Positions 26,051-34,765 of a stretch of 64,000 bases of DNA are shown in pieces. Source of the stretch: Opacimonas immobilis (GTDB lineage: Bacteria; Pseudomonadota; Gammaproteobacteria; Enterobacterales; Alteromonadaceae); NCBI RefSeq assembly GCF_048282545.1, contig NZ_CP182485.1:1054001-1118000 (forward strand), in the 5' to 3' direction. A program made the position numbers and the translations under genes. The notes beneath the pieces are model-generated. The model had not been told where the DNA came from. It did no database searches and saw only the letters and a program-made list of their open reading frames with translations. Every line of letters begins with the position of its first letter. The first letter of the stretch is position 1.

Positions 26051-27804
26051 TCGAGCGTAAACACCTTTAAGGGGATGTCGTTTACGCATTCTGCACATGA
26101 GAGTAATGATTTATGATGTTCTGCTCGAGGCAAAATGTATTTTAAATAAAACTGCCCAGTGAAAGACTTATTTTCTGTGTAAAGTGAATCTTCAACTTGA
26201 TTAAGCGTATCTAAAACTGAACACCACAATATCCCAGTAACTTGATACCCACAATATTGCAAATAATCATGCGCTTGACTGGCGCTCGTTGCAGCAGAAG
26301 TCCCCATTAATGATTGCGATGTGTGATACCAATCATCCAGCAGTTGTTGTGCCTTATCGACAAGCTGCTCATCTTGGATCCTGTCAATTAACCTAGCGAG
26401 TTCGATTTGTGTTGCGCGAAGATATTCGCCATGACTGCGTGTCAACTTGCGCCCGATCAAATCACCCGCCTGGATCCCGTTGGTCCCTTCGTACAACTGT
26501 GCAATTCGATTATCACGAAGTAGCTGTTCCATGCCCCATTCGCGGATGTAACCATGTCCACCCAATATTTGAATGCCATGATGCGCAGCTTCGGTGCCAA
26601 TATCCGTAAAAAAGGCTTTTGTAATTGGCGTTAAGTATGCGATCACGTGTGAGGCGTGAGATTGTTGTTCAGGTTCACCATGCTTTTCAATATCCATCAG
26701 TTTGGCGTACCACAAAGACATGGCGCGACAACCTTCGGCCAATGATTTTTGTGTCAATAACATGCGTTTGACGTCTGGCTGGGCAAGGATCGGGTCTGCT
26801 TTTTTTGAAGGGGTTACAGCACCAGATGGACTGCGTGATTGTAAGCGATCACTAGCATAGGCTAGGGAGCCTTGATAAGCGATTTCAGCGGTACCTAGGC
26901 CTTCTAATCCAACTTGAAACCGTGCATCATTCATCATGGTAAACATACACGCTAAACCGTTATTTTCTTCCCCTACAAGATAGCCAATGGCGCCATCGTA
27001 ATGCATAACACACGTTGGGGAGCCCTTGATCCCCATTTTGTGCTCCAAACTACCCACGCTAAGCGAGTTTGCTGCACCTAAATTTCCTTGATCATCGATT
27101 GTGATTTTGGGGACCAAAAATAAACTAATGCCTTTCACTCCTGGTGGCGCATCCGGCAACCGCGCGAGCACCATGTGGATAATATTATCAGTCCAATCGT
27201 GATCGCCGCCGGTAATGAATATTTTGGTGCCGGTGATCCGATACGACCCGTCATCTTGGTGTTCGGCTTTGGTCGACAACAGACTCAAATCAGTGCCCGC
27301 ATGAGGTTCCGTTAGATTCATCGTGCCGGTCCACTCACCACTGATGAGTTTAGCCAGATAGGTGTCTTTTAGCGCTTGCGAACCGTGTTTGGTTAATGCC
27401 AGTATGGCTGATTCTGTCAGCATAGTGGTTAAACGCCAACTGATGTTAGCTGAATTAAGACACTCATGGATGGGAACCGCCATGGTATAAGGCAATGCAG
27501 AACCGCCATAAGCGACATCGCCGAGCATCGCATTCCAGCCATTGGCAATATATTCCGCGTATGCCCGGGCAAATCCATCGGGCGTTGTAACTTTGCCATT
27601 TTTCAAGCGACACCCCTGATCATCTCCTATTTGATTGAGTGGTGCAATGACATCCTGGGCAAATTTAGCACCCTGCTCGAGGATATTTTGCGCCAATTCA
27701 CTGTCATAATCAGATAGACCAAGAGCTTGATAATGAGTATCTAAATCCAGCCATGTCTGTTGTAAAAACTGTAAATCTCGGAGCGGAGCACGATATTTAG
27801 GCAT
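26047..27804 (-). CDS. Acyl-CoA dehydrogenase, long (DmdC/FadE5-like) type
   Basis: Flavoprotein that oxidises acyl-CoA to trans-2-enoyl-CoA. At 585 residues it is the long form with an extra C-terminal domain. Motifs include MNLTEPHAGTDLSLL and KIFITGGDHDW (FAD and substrate region), the hydrophobic GGHGYIREWGMEQLLRD and the catalytic-base segment IAQLYEGTNGIQAGDLIGRK. This subgroup includes 3-methylmercaptopropionyl-CoA dehydrogenase (DmdC) as well as general FadE-like enzymes; sequence alone does not decide. A TGGTTAGACCA palindrome upstream resembles those at fadB and fits control with beta-oxidation genes. No dmd neighbours are present, which favours a general fatty acid role. Confidence 0.87.
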   Translation of the reverse strand: MPKYRAPLRDLQFLQQTWLDLDTHYQALGLSDYDSELAQNILEQGAKFAQDVIAPLNQIGDDQGCRLKNGKVTTPDGFARAYAEYIANGWNAMLGDVAYGGSALPYTMAVPIHECLNSANISWRLTTMLTESAILALTKHGSQALKDTYLAKLISGEWTGTMNLTEPHAGTDLSLLSTKAEHQDDGSYRITGTKIFITGGDHDWTDNIIHMVLARLPDAPPGVKGISLFLVPKITIDDQGNLGAANSLSVGSLEHKMGIKGSPTCVMHYDGAIGYLVGEENNGLACMFTMMNDARFQVGLEGLGTAEIAYQGSLAYASDRLQSRSPSGAVTPSKKADPILAQPDVKRMLLTQKSLAEGCRAMSLWYAKLMDIEKHGEPEQQSHASHVIAYLTPITKAFFTDIGTEAAHHGIQILGGHGYIREWGMEQLLRDNRIAQLYEGTNGIQAGDLIGRKLTRSHGEYLRATQIELARLIDRIQDEQLVDKAQQLLDDWYHTSQSLMGTSAATSASQAHDYLQYCGYQVTGILWCSVLDTLNQVEDSLYTENKSFTGQFYLKYILPRAEHHKSLLSCAECVNDIPLKVFTLD

Positions 27805-27819
27805 AGCAAATCCTTTATG

Positions 27820-27830
27820 TGGTTAGACCA
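27820..27830. promoter_or_regulatory. FadR-like palindrome upstream of the acyl-CoA dehydrogenase
   Basis: TGGTTAGACCA (minus strand TGGTCTAACCA) lies 16 bp before the start codon, just upstream of the AAAGGA ribosome site. It resembles the FadR core and is placed like the TGGTCTAGCCA in the fadB leader. Confidence 0.4.
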
Positions 27831-27871
27831 GTCAATCTAATTGTAGCGGATTTGTTAAATGGGTGTAAAGT

Positions 27872-28375
27872 TTAGTCGAGGTTTGCTCTGATGGATTTGG
27901 AACTTGGGGTTTGCAAAAACGTGTTTTTGATTGCAACGAGATCATCAGGATGATGAAGATTTTTGTGCGTCAGCGTGAAAGGATCTAACAAAACTAATTC
28001 CAAGCCGCTTGTGCTGGTTCGTGGAAATTGATTAGCGTTAATGACATTATCAAGAGAACATGCAAGCAGTTGTATTTGCGATGGTGTTATTTGTCCCAAG
28101 TTTACTAGTTTTGCATTCCAGCCTGTGGAAATAAATAGCCCCTTATGTGCCGCGCACACATTAACACCCGTCTGTGAGATTAAGCTGTATCGACCATCGG
28201 TTTGTTGTAATAGAATTTGGTCATCAAAACGAATGACACACGCGTAGGTCATGGCCGTATTTGACATTGCCCATACATCACTGCGGCATGTCGCTGTAAA
28301 GTCATTACTGGGTTGCGAACAACCACTTAAAAACCATAGGCTTAAGACTAAGGTAATAGATCTAAACATTTGCAT
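27872..28375 (-). CDS. Hypothetical lipoprotein
   Basis: I do not recognise this protein. From the ATG at 28373-28375 it is about 167 residues with a lipoprotein signal (MQMFRSITLVLSLWFLSGCS), the Cys following Leu-Ser-Gly. The mature part contains four further Cys residues and no motif I can name; the sequence alternates short beta-like stretches (IRFDDQILLQQTDGRYSLIS). It is transcribed away from the RND pump genes, sharing a 74-bp intergenic region with them, and lies behind the acyl-CoA dehydrogenase promoter region. An earlier in-frame ATG at 28406-28408 would add eleven residues before the signal. Confidence 0.6.
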   Translation of the reverse strand: MQMFRSITLVLSLWFLSGCSQPSNDFTATCRSDVWAMSNTAMTYACVIRFDDQILLQQTDGRYSLISQTGVNVCAAHKGLFISTGWNAKLVNLGQITPSQIQLLACSLDNVINANQFPRTSTSGLELVLLDPFTLTHKNLHHPDDLVAIKNTFLQTPSSKSIRANLD

Positions 28376-28449
28376 TGTCGGTATTAATCGGGTGAATGTA
28401 TAATACATTAGTGAAAGATTATATATAACTATAAATAAAAAGGATCCCC

Positions 28450-29502
28450 ATGCTTAACGCCCTACGTTCCCCAATTTGGTACGGTGTCATCGCTTTAGTT
28501 ATTTTTTTGGTTTATTTGAATTGGCCAGCGGAAGATCAACAACGGCGCGGCGGACCTCGTGCAACACCCGTAATTACTCAAGTTGTTAGCCAGCAAGCGT
28601 TGCCCATTACCGTAGAGGCATTAGGCACAGGTCGAGCAAATGAATCCATCACAATTGCAGCGCAAGATTCAGAAGTGATTGATGCTATTTATTTTGATGA
28701 CGGGCAACAAGTCAGCAAAGATACTCTGTTAATTCAACTCAATGCAACACAAGAAAAAGCGCGTTTCAACGAGGTTCAAACAAATTTAGACGAAGCTTTG
28801 CGTCAGTTAACTCGGTTACAGAATTTGGCTCAGACCAACGCGACGTCCAAGCAACTTCTTGATGAACAAAATGCCCGAGTAGAAGCCTTACGAGCGCAAT
28901 TAGCGGTAGCACAAGCCAATTTGGCAGATAAACAGATCACCGCTCCGTTTTCTGGTGTGTTGGGGTTGCGCAACGTGTCTACCGGAGCTTTTGTTCGAGC
29001 CGGTGAAGTGTTGACGACACTAGATGATTTATCGGTACTAAAAATGGATTTTGCGTTGCCTGAAAAACATCTTGCTACTGTTGCCGTTGGTCAAGAAGTA
29101 TTTGCCACAACGAGCGCCTATCCCAATGACACCTTTGCTGGAAAAATCACAAGTATTGATTCTCGCATCGATCCGGTCACACGTTCTATCAACGTGCGCA
29201 CTGTGATTGACAATGCCGATGGGCGCTTGCGTCCTGGAATGTTGCTCAAGGTAGTGTTACAAAAAGACGTGTTGCAAACCTTGGTGATTGATGAAAAAGC
29301 ATTAGTGCCAGATGAAGATCGCCAGTTTGTGTTTAAAGTCGTTGACGGCAAGGCAGTAAAAACGCAAGTGCAACTCGGTGTTCGTCGTCCGGGCAAGGTA
29401 CAAATCCTTGATGGATTAGTGCCCGGAGATGAGGTGGTAACCCAAGGCACCTTGAGGATCCGTGACGGGTCTTCGCTTAATGTTCTCAGCAACGAGGGCT
29501 AA
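28450..29502 (+). CDS. RND efflux pump periplasmic adaptor subunit
   Basis: Membrane-fusion protein that links an RND permease to an outer-membrane channel. Length is 350. An N-terminal membrane anchor (IWYGVIALVIFLVYLNW) precedes the barrel-sandwich lipoyl half-motifs (ITIAAQDSEVIDAIYFDDGQQV and ITAPFSGVLGLRNVSTGAFV), a coiled-coil hairpin between them (about 105-160), and the beta-barrel and membrane-proximal domains. AAGGA precedes the ATG. The permease gene begins 3 bp after the stop. No outer-membrane factor gene follows, so the pump probably uses a TolC encoded elsewhere. Confidence 0.93.
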   Translation: MLNALRSPIWYGVIALVIFLVYLNWPAEDQQRRGGPRATPVITQVVSQQALPITVEALGTGRANESITIAAQDSEVIDAIYFDDGQQVSKDTLLIQLNATQEKARFNEVQTNLDEALRQLTRLQNLAQTNATSKQLLDEQNARVEALRAQLAVAQANLADKQITAPFSGVLGLRNVSTGAFVRAGEVLTTLDDLSVLKMDFALPEKHLATVAVGQEVFATTSAYPNDTFAGKITSIDSRIDPVTRSINVRTVIDNADGRLRPGMLLKVVLQKDVLQTLVIDEKALVPDEDRQFVFKVVDGKAVKTQVQLGVRRPGKVQILDGLVPGDEVVTQGTLRIRDGSSLNVLSNEG

Positions 29503-29505
29503 ATT

Positions 29506-32500
29506 ATGTGGCTTTCAGATACGGCCGTTAAACGTCCGGTTTTTGCATCGGTCGTAAACTTACTTCTGATTGTGTTTGGGCTCGTCGCAATTAGTTTGTT
29601 GTCTCTTCGGGAATATCCAGATATCGATCCGCCTATTGTATCTGTTAATACCAGTTATCCAGGCGCGTCTGCTGAAATTATTGAAACTCGTATCACGCAA
29701 CTATTGGAAGATCGCATAAGCGGTATCGAGGGAATCAAAAACATCAATTCCTCTTCGCGCAACGGTCGATCGAGTATTTCCATTGAGTTTAATCTTTCAC
29801 GTGATATTGATGCGGCTGCAAATGACGTCAGAGAGCGAATTAGTCGTGCATTGGGTAACTTACCTGACCAAGCATTTCCTCCGGAGGTGTCAAAGGCCGG
29901 TGGCGATGAAGACACGATTGTTTGGTATAACTTGCGCAGTACCAATTTATCCGTGATGGAGCTGACCGATTATGCTGACCGGTTCATTGTTGACCGATTA
30001 TCGGTGGTGGACGGTGTCGCCCGAGTGCGCTTAGGTGGAGGCAGCAGTTATGCCATGAAAATACTGCTCGACCGTGATGCGATGGCGGCGCGTGGCGTGA
30101 CTGTCAGTGATATCGAACGCATTATTCGAGCAGAAAATGTGGAATTGCCAGCGGGGCAAATCGAATCCACTTATCGCGATTTTGACGTGCGTGTTGCTAG
30201 GAGCTTTTTGACCCCAGATGACTTTGGGCGATTGGCGATAAAGGCGAATGCCTCGGGCTATATCGTGCGCTTAAACGAAGTGGCGCAAGTTTTGTTAACT
30301 GCAGATGATGATGAAACCGATTTTCGCGGTGATGGCGTCAATATGATTGGATTGGGGATCATCAAACAATCTAAAGCCAATACGCTAGCTGTAGCAAGAG
30401 GTGCCAAAGAAGAAATTAAACGCATTGAGGAGACTTTACCGGACAATATATTTATTGTGCCCAGTTATGATTCTTCGGTGTTTATCGAGCAATCGATTCA
30501 AGAGGTATACAACACACTCGCGATTGCGATGATGATGGTCATCATTGTGATTTATCTCTTTTTAGGCAATATTCGTGCAACCTTAATCCCGGCAGTGACG
30601 GTGCCTGTGTCGTTGATTTCGGCGTTTATTGTTATGTATGCGTTAGGCTTTTCAATTAACTTATTGACCTTATTGGCATTAGTGTTAGCCATCGGCCTTG
30701 TCGTAGATGATGCGATTGTGGTCCTCGAGAATATTTATCGCCGCATCGAAATGGGCGAGCCGGCTTTACTTGCTGCGTATCGCGGTACAAGAGAAGTCGG
30801 TTTTGCGGTTGTTGCAACGACGCTCGTGTTGATTTCGGTGTTTGTGCCTTTGGTGTTTTTGGAAGGCAATATCGGCAGTTTATTTACCGAGTTTGCTCTT
30901 GCCATTGCAGCGGCAGTGGCGTTTTCAAGCTTTACTGCGTTAACGCTTTCGCCGATGTTAAGCTCTAAACTCCTCAAGAAGCGTTCGCGCAGCAGTGGCT
31001 TTGGCAAGCTTGTCGAAAAGGTGTTTAGCAGAGTTGAACTCTCATATACTTCGACGTTACAACGCACCATCAAGCAACCTATAGGTACTTTAGCATTGCT
31101 GATTGCCTCAGGGGCTGTGATTTATTTATTACAAGCAAGTTTACCGTCAGAAGTGGTGCCGCGTGAAGATCGAGGAAATTTCTATATTTTGATGCAAGCA
31201 CAAGAGGGCGCGTCGTACGAATCGAATAGTGCAAACCTCAAAAAAATTGAAGATATCCTATTACCCTATTTAGAAACCGGAGAGATGGTTCGCGTGTTAG
31301 TCAGAACGCCTGGTTTCGGAGGCCGTGCCGGTATTGCGATTGTAGGTGCTGCGGATTGGGATTCGCGCAGCCGTGATACCTTTTCTTTGATGAATGAGGT
31401 AACAGGCAAGTTACAAGCGATTCCGGATGTGAGAGCCTTTGCAATTATGCGTTCAGCAATTGGCGGGCGTGGACTTGGGCGTCCAGTGCAGTTTGTATTG
31501 CAAGGCAATACCTATGAAGAGCTGGCACAGTGGCGTGACATCGTCATGGAAAAAGCACGAGAAAATCCAAAACTGCAGCGCTTGGACTCAGACTACAAAG
31601 AAACGACCCCACAAATTCTACTCAATATTGATAAAGAACGTGCGGCTGATCTGGGTGTGTCCATTTCGGATATTGGGCGAACTCTTGAAACCATGTTGGG
31701 ACAGCGCAGAGTATCGAGATACATTGACCGTGGTCAAGAATACGAAGTGATCATGGAAGGCATCGAGTCAGATTATCGAGATCCAAGTAGCATCGACAAT
31801 ATCTTTGTGCGTTCGAGTACAAGTGGTCAACTTATTCCGATGGAGAATTTGTTGCAAGTGTCTGAGCAGGCAACATCTGCCACATTAAATCGCTATAACC
31901 GCATGCGCAGCATTACTATTTCGGCGAATTTAGCAGATGATTATACGCTGGGTGAAGCCTTGGCTTATTTAGAAAATATTGTGGCAACCGAATTACCTGA
32001 TGGAGTGAGTATTGATTACAAAGGTCAGTCCTTATTACTTCAAGAATCGGGCAGCTCATTTTTGTTTATATTTGCCATGGCGTTGGCGGTGACCTATTTT
32101 GTCCTTGCTGCGCAATTTGAGAGTTGGATACACCCGTTGGTCATCATGTTGACGGTTCCTCTTGCCCTTGCTGGTGCCTTCATTGGCTTACAGTTGTCGG
32201 GGATGTCATTGAATATTTATTCCCAAATTGGGCTCGTGATGCTCATTGGTTTGGCAGCCAAAAATGGTATTTTAATCGTCGAGTTTGCCAATCAATTACG
32301 GGATGCGGGTAAAGAGTTTTCAGACGCCTTACTCATGGCTTCCAAACAACGTTTTCGCCCTATCGTGATGACGGGTTTTACGACCGTGTTTAGCGCGCTG
32401 CCTCTAGTGTTGGCAACCGGTCCTGGTGCCGAAAGTCGCTCGGTGATCGGAATGGTGATATTTGCTGGGGTGTTATTCTCGGTGTTTTTGACACTCTTTG

Positions 32501-32610
32501 TGGTGCCGACAATTTACTATTATTTGGCGCGTAACACTCGCTCACCGCAAGCATTAAGTCAGCAAATTGAACAATATGAGGATGAGATCCCTTATCGTAA
32601 GGGTGAGTAG
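29506..32610 (+). CDS. RND family efflux permease (HAE1-like)
   Basis: Inner-membrane proton/drug antiporter of 1034 residues with the usual twelve-helix, two-porter-loop layout. It starts MWLSDTAVKRPVFASVVNLLL; the first periplasmic loop opens with YPDIDPPIVSVNTSYPGASAE, and the TM4 proton relay reads LALVLAIGLVVDDAIVVLENIYR with the paired Asp residues. The second half repeats the plan with IGLVMLIGLAAKNGILIVEFANQ. Two-gene operon with the adaptor. The substrate spectrum is not readable; the MexF/MexK/VexH-type subfamilies of drug exporters are the nearest in style. A strong bidirectional terminator follows. Confidence 0.93.
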   Translation: MWLSDTAVKRPVFASVVNLLLIVFGLVAISLLSLREYPDIDPPIVSVNTSYPGASAEIIETRITQLLEDRISGIEGIKNINSSSRNGRSSISIEFNLSRDIDAAANDVRERISRALGNLPDQAFPPEVSKAGGDEDTIVWYNLRSTNLSVMELTDYADRFIVDRLSVVDGVARVRLGGGSSYAMKILLDRDAMAARGVTVSDIERIIRAENVELPAGQIESTYRDFDVRVARSFLTPDDFGRLAIKANASGYIVRLNEVAQVLLTADDDETDFRGDGVNMIGLGIIKQSKANTLAVARGAKEEIKRIEETLPDNIFIVPSYDSSVFIEQSIQEVYNTLAIAMMMVIIVIYLFLGNIRATLIPAVTVPVSLISAFIVMYALGFSINLLTLLALVLAIGLVVDDAIVVLENIYRRIEMGEPALLAAYRGTREVGFAVVATTLVLISVFVPLVFLEGNIGSLFTEFALAIAAAVAFSSFTALTLSPMLSSKLLKKRSRSSGFGKLVEKVFSRVELSYTSTLQRTIKQPIGTLALLIASGAVIYLLQASLPSEVVPREDRGNFYILMQAQEGASYESNSANLKKIEDILLPYLETGEMVRVLVRTPGFGGRAGIAIVGAADWDSRSRDTFSLMNEVTGKLQAIPDVRAFAIMRSAIGGRGLGRPVQFVLQGNTYEELAQWRDIVMEKARENPKLQRLDSDYKETTPQILLNIDKERAADLGVSISDIGRTLETMLGQRRVSRYIDRGQEYEVIMEGIESDYRDPSSIDNIFVRSSTSGQLIPMENLLQVSEQATSATLNRYNRMRSITISANLADDYTLGEALAYLENIVATELPDGVSIDYKGQSLLLQESGSSFLFIFAMALAVTYFVLAAQFESWIHPLVIMLTVPLALAGAFIGLQLSGMSLNIYSQIGLVMLIGLAAKNGILIVEFANQLRDAGKEFSDALLMASKQRFRPIVMTGFTTVFSALPLVLATGPGAESRSVIGMVIFAGVLFSVFLTLFVVPTIYYYLARNTRSPQALSQQIEQYEDEIPYRKGE

Positions 32611-32625
32611 AGCTTAAGGATACCC

Positions 32626-32664
32626 ATAAAAAATCCCGCCATCGTTGCCGAGGCGGGATTTTTC
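32626..32664. terminator. Bidirectional terminator between RND permease and rpoD
   Basis: A perfect 10-bp stem, AAATCCCGCC (32631-32640) with GGCGGGATTT (32652-32661), flanked by an A run on the left and a T run on the right. It serves both convergent genes. Confidence 0.9.
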
Positions 32665-32680
32665 AATTTAAGAGATTTAA

Positions 32681-34510
32681 TTACTCGTCTAAGAAGCTCT
32701 TGAGTGGTTCAGAGCGGCTAGGATGACGTAACTTACGCAATGCCTTGGCTTCAATTTGACGAATACGCTCACGCGTTACATCGAACTGTTTACCAACCTC
32801 TTCGAGCGTGTGGTCAGTGTTCATATCAATACCAAAACGCATGCGCAGAACCTTGGCTTCACGTTGAGTCAATCCGGCAAGGACTTCTTGCGTGGCGTTT
32901 TTAAGGCTACCGTTGGTTGCATTATCCAAAGGTTGGGTAATGGTCGTATCCTCAATAAAATCGCCTAAGTGCGAATCTTCATCGTCACCAATCGGCGTTT
33001 CCATTGAAATCGGCTCTTTTGCGATCTTCAATACTTTGCGGATCTTATCTTCTGGCATCTGCATGCGTTCAGATAGTTCCTCTGGAGATGGCTCTCGACC
33101 CATTTCTTGAAGCATTTGACGGCTGATGCGATTGAGTTTGTTGATGGTTTCAATCATGTGCACTGGGATTCGAATGGTACGTGCTTGGTCTGCAATTGAG
33201 CGAGTAATTGCTTGACGGATCCACCAAGTTGCGTAAGTTGAAAACTTGTAGCCACGGCGGTATTCGAATTTATCTACCGCTTTCATCAAGCCGATATTAC
33301 CTTCTTGAATTAAGTCCAAGAACTGTAATCCTCGGTTGGTGTATTTTTTGGCGATGGAGATCACCAAACGTAAGTTGGCTTCAACCATTTCTTTTTTGGC
33401 GCGTCGAGCTTTAGCTTCACCTATTGACATGCGGCGGTTGATGTCTTTGATGTCAGCAATCGCGAGTCCGGTTTCAGCTTCGACAGCATTCATCTTTGAA
33501 ACACTGCGCTCAATGTCTTCGGTAAACGACGCGAGTGCCGCGGAATAGGCTTTGCCCGAATCCACAGCCTTGTAGAACCAATCCGTTGTGGTTTCATTGC
33601 CAGCGAAGGCTTTTATAAAGTCTTTCTTTGGCATTTTGGCTTGCATCACGCAATGCTTCATAACCAAGCGTTCTTGGATGCGCACACGGTCCATCATGTC
33701 TCGCATATTTTTGACCATGCGGTCAAACTGCTTAGGTACAAGACGAAACTCTTTGAAGACATCAGAAAGGGCTTCGATTTCCTTTTTAGCAGATTTATGA
33801 GCTCGGCCTTTTGAATTGATGACTTTTCGAGTTTTCTCGTATTGTTTACGCAAATCAGCAAATTTCTCTGCCGCGAGTTCAGGATCAACACCGGTATCGG
33901 CTTCTTGGTCTTCTGAATCATCGCCGTCATCATCTTCATCATCAAGTTCTTCTTCAGATAAGTCAGAACCGATGTGAGTAGCTGTAGGTGCCATTTCATC
34001 CACTTCATTTGGATCGACAAAACCAGATACGATGTCTGACAAGCGAATTTCTTCCGCTTCGTAAAGCTCATACTGGTCAAGTAGATAGGTAATAGCTTCT
34101 GGGTATTCAGCCACTGAGCACTGGACTTGATTTATACCCTCTTCAATGCGTTTGGCGATTTCGATTTCGCCTTCACGTGTCAGAAGTTCAACGGTACCCA
34201 TTTCACGCATATACATACGAACGGGGTCAGTAGTTCTACCAATTTCACTTTCAACGGTAGCAAGTGCTTGTGCGGCAGCTTCTGCGACATCTTCATCGGT
34301 CGATGTTTCAGCCATTAATAACTCATCTGAATCCGGTGCGGATTCAAATGTTTGAATGCCCATGTCGTTGAACATGCGAATGATGTCTTCAATCTGGTCT
34401 GAATCGACGATGTCTTCAGGTAAGTGGTCGTTAATCTCCGAGAATGTGAGATAACCCTGTTCTTTACCTTTTGCAATCAGGAGCTTTATCTGAGACTGCT
34501 TACTTTGCAT
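32681..34510 (-). CDS. rpoD: RNA polymerase sigma factor RpoD (sigma-70)
   Basis: Primary sigma factor, 609 residues (E. coli 613). Region 1.1 opens with QSQIKLLIAKGKEQGYLTF; region 1.2 has DPVRMYMREMGTVELLTREGE; a non-conserved acidic region with Asp/Glu runs follows (about 185-215); region 2 is NLRLVISIAKKYTNRGLQFLDLIQEGNIGLMKAVDKFEYRRGYKFSTYATWWIRQ in pieces around 370-430; region 4.2 ends with VTRERIRQIEAKALRKLRHP. Last gene of the rpsU-yqeY-dnaG-rpoD block. A 255-bp gap upstream, without a gene, probably carries its own promoters. Confidence 0.98.
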   Translation of the reverse strand: MQSKQSQIKLLIAKGKEQGYLTFSEINDHLPEDIVDSDQIEDIIRMFNDMGIQTFESAPDSDELLMAETSTDEDVAEAAAQALATVESEIGRTTDPVRMYMREMGTVELLTREGEIEIAKRIEEGINQVQCSVAEYPEAITYLLDQYELYEAEEIRLSDIVSGFVDPNEVDEMAPTATHIGSDLSEEELDDEDDDGDDSEDQEADTGVDPELAAEKFADLRKQYEKTRKVINSKGRAHKSAKKEIEALSDVFKEFRLVPKQFDRMVKNMRDMMDRVRIQERLVMKHCVMQAKMPKKDFIKAFAGNETTTDWFYKAVDSGKAYSAALASFTEDIERSVSKMNAVEAETGLAIADIKDINRRMSIGEAKARRAKKEMVEANLRLVISIAKKYTNRGLQFLDLIQEGNIGLMKAVDKFEYRRGYKFSTYATWWIRQAITRSIADQARTIRIPVHMIETINKLNRISRQMLQEMGREPSPEELSERMQMPEDKIRKVLKIAKEPISMETPIGDDEDSHLGDFIEDTTITQPLDNATNGSLKNATQEVLAGLTQREAKVLRMRFGIDMNTDHTLEEVGKQFDVTRERIRQIEAKALRKLRHPSRSEPLKSFLDE

Positions 34511-34765
34511 ATATTTTATACACTTCTCATGAAAACCAATAAACGACTACTCGCATCCATACTGTGTAAACTATCGGTTTTTGAAATTGAAATGACTCGT
34601 CTTTGAGGCATTAGTAAATACTGAATTATAGCAGACTATTGCAGTATGATGCTAGTTAGTATACGTCCTAACATTATGTTTGTATCGTTAGTTAGTACTA
34701 AATATTGAAGTTTTTTTGTATTTGTCAAATTTTAATGTGTTTTTGGGTTAACAAAATGCAAATAG

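Noticed and set aside
26047..27804. Naming the acyl-CoA dehydrogenase DmdC (DMSP demethylation)
   Set aside because: The long-form family fits, but no dmdA, dmdB or dmdD neighbours are seen and the FadR-like site points to general fatty acid use.
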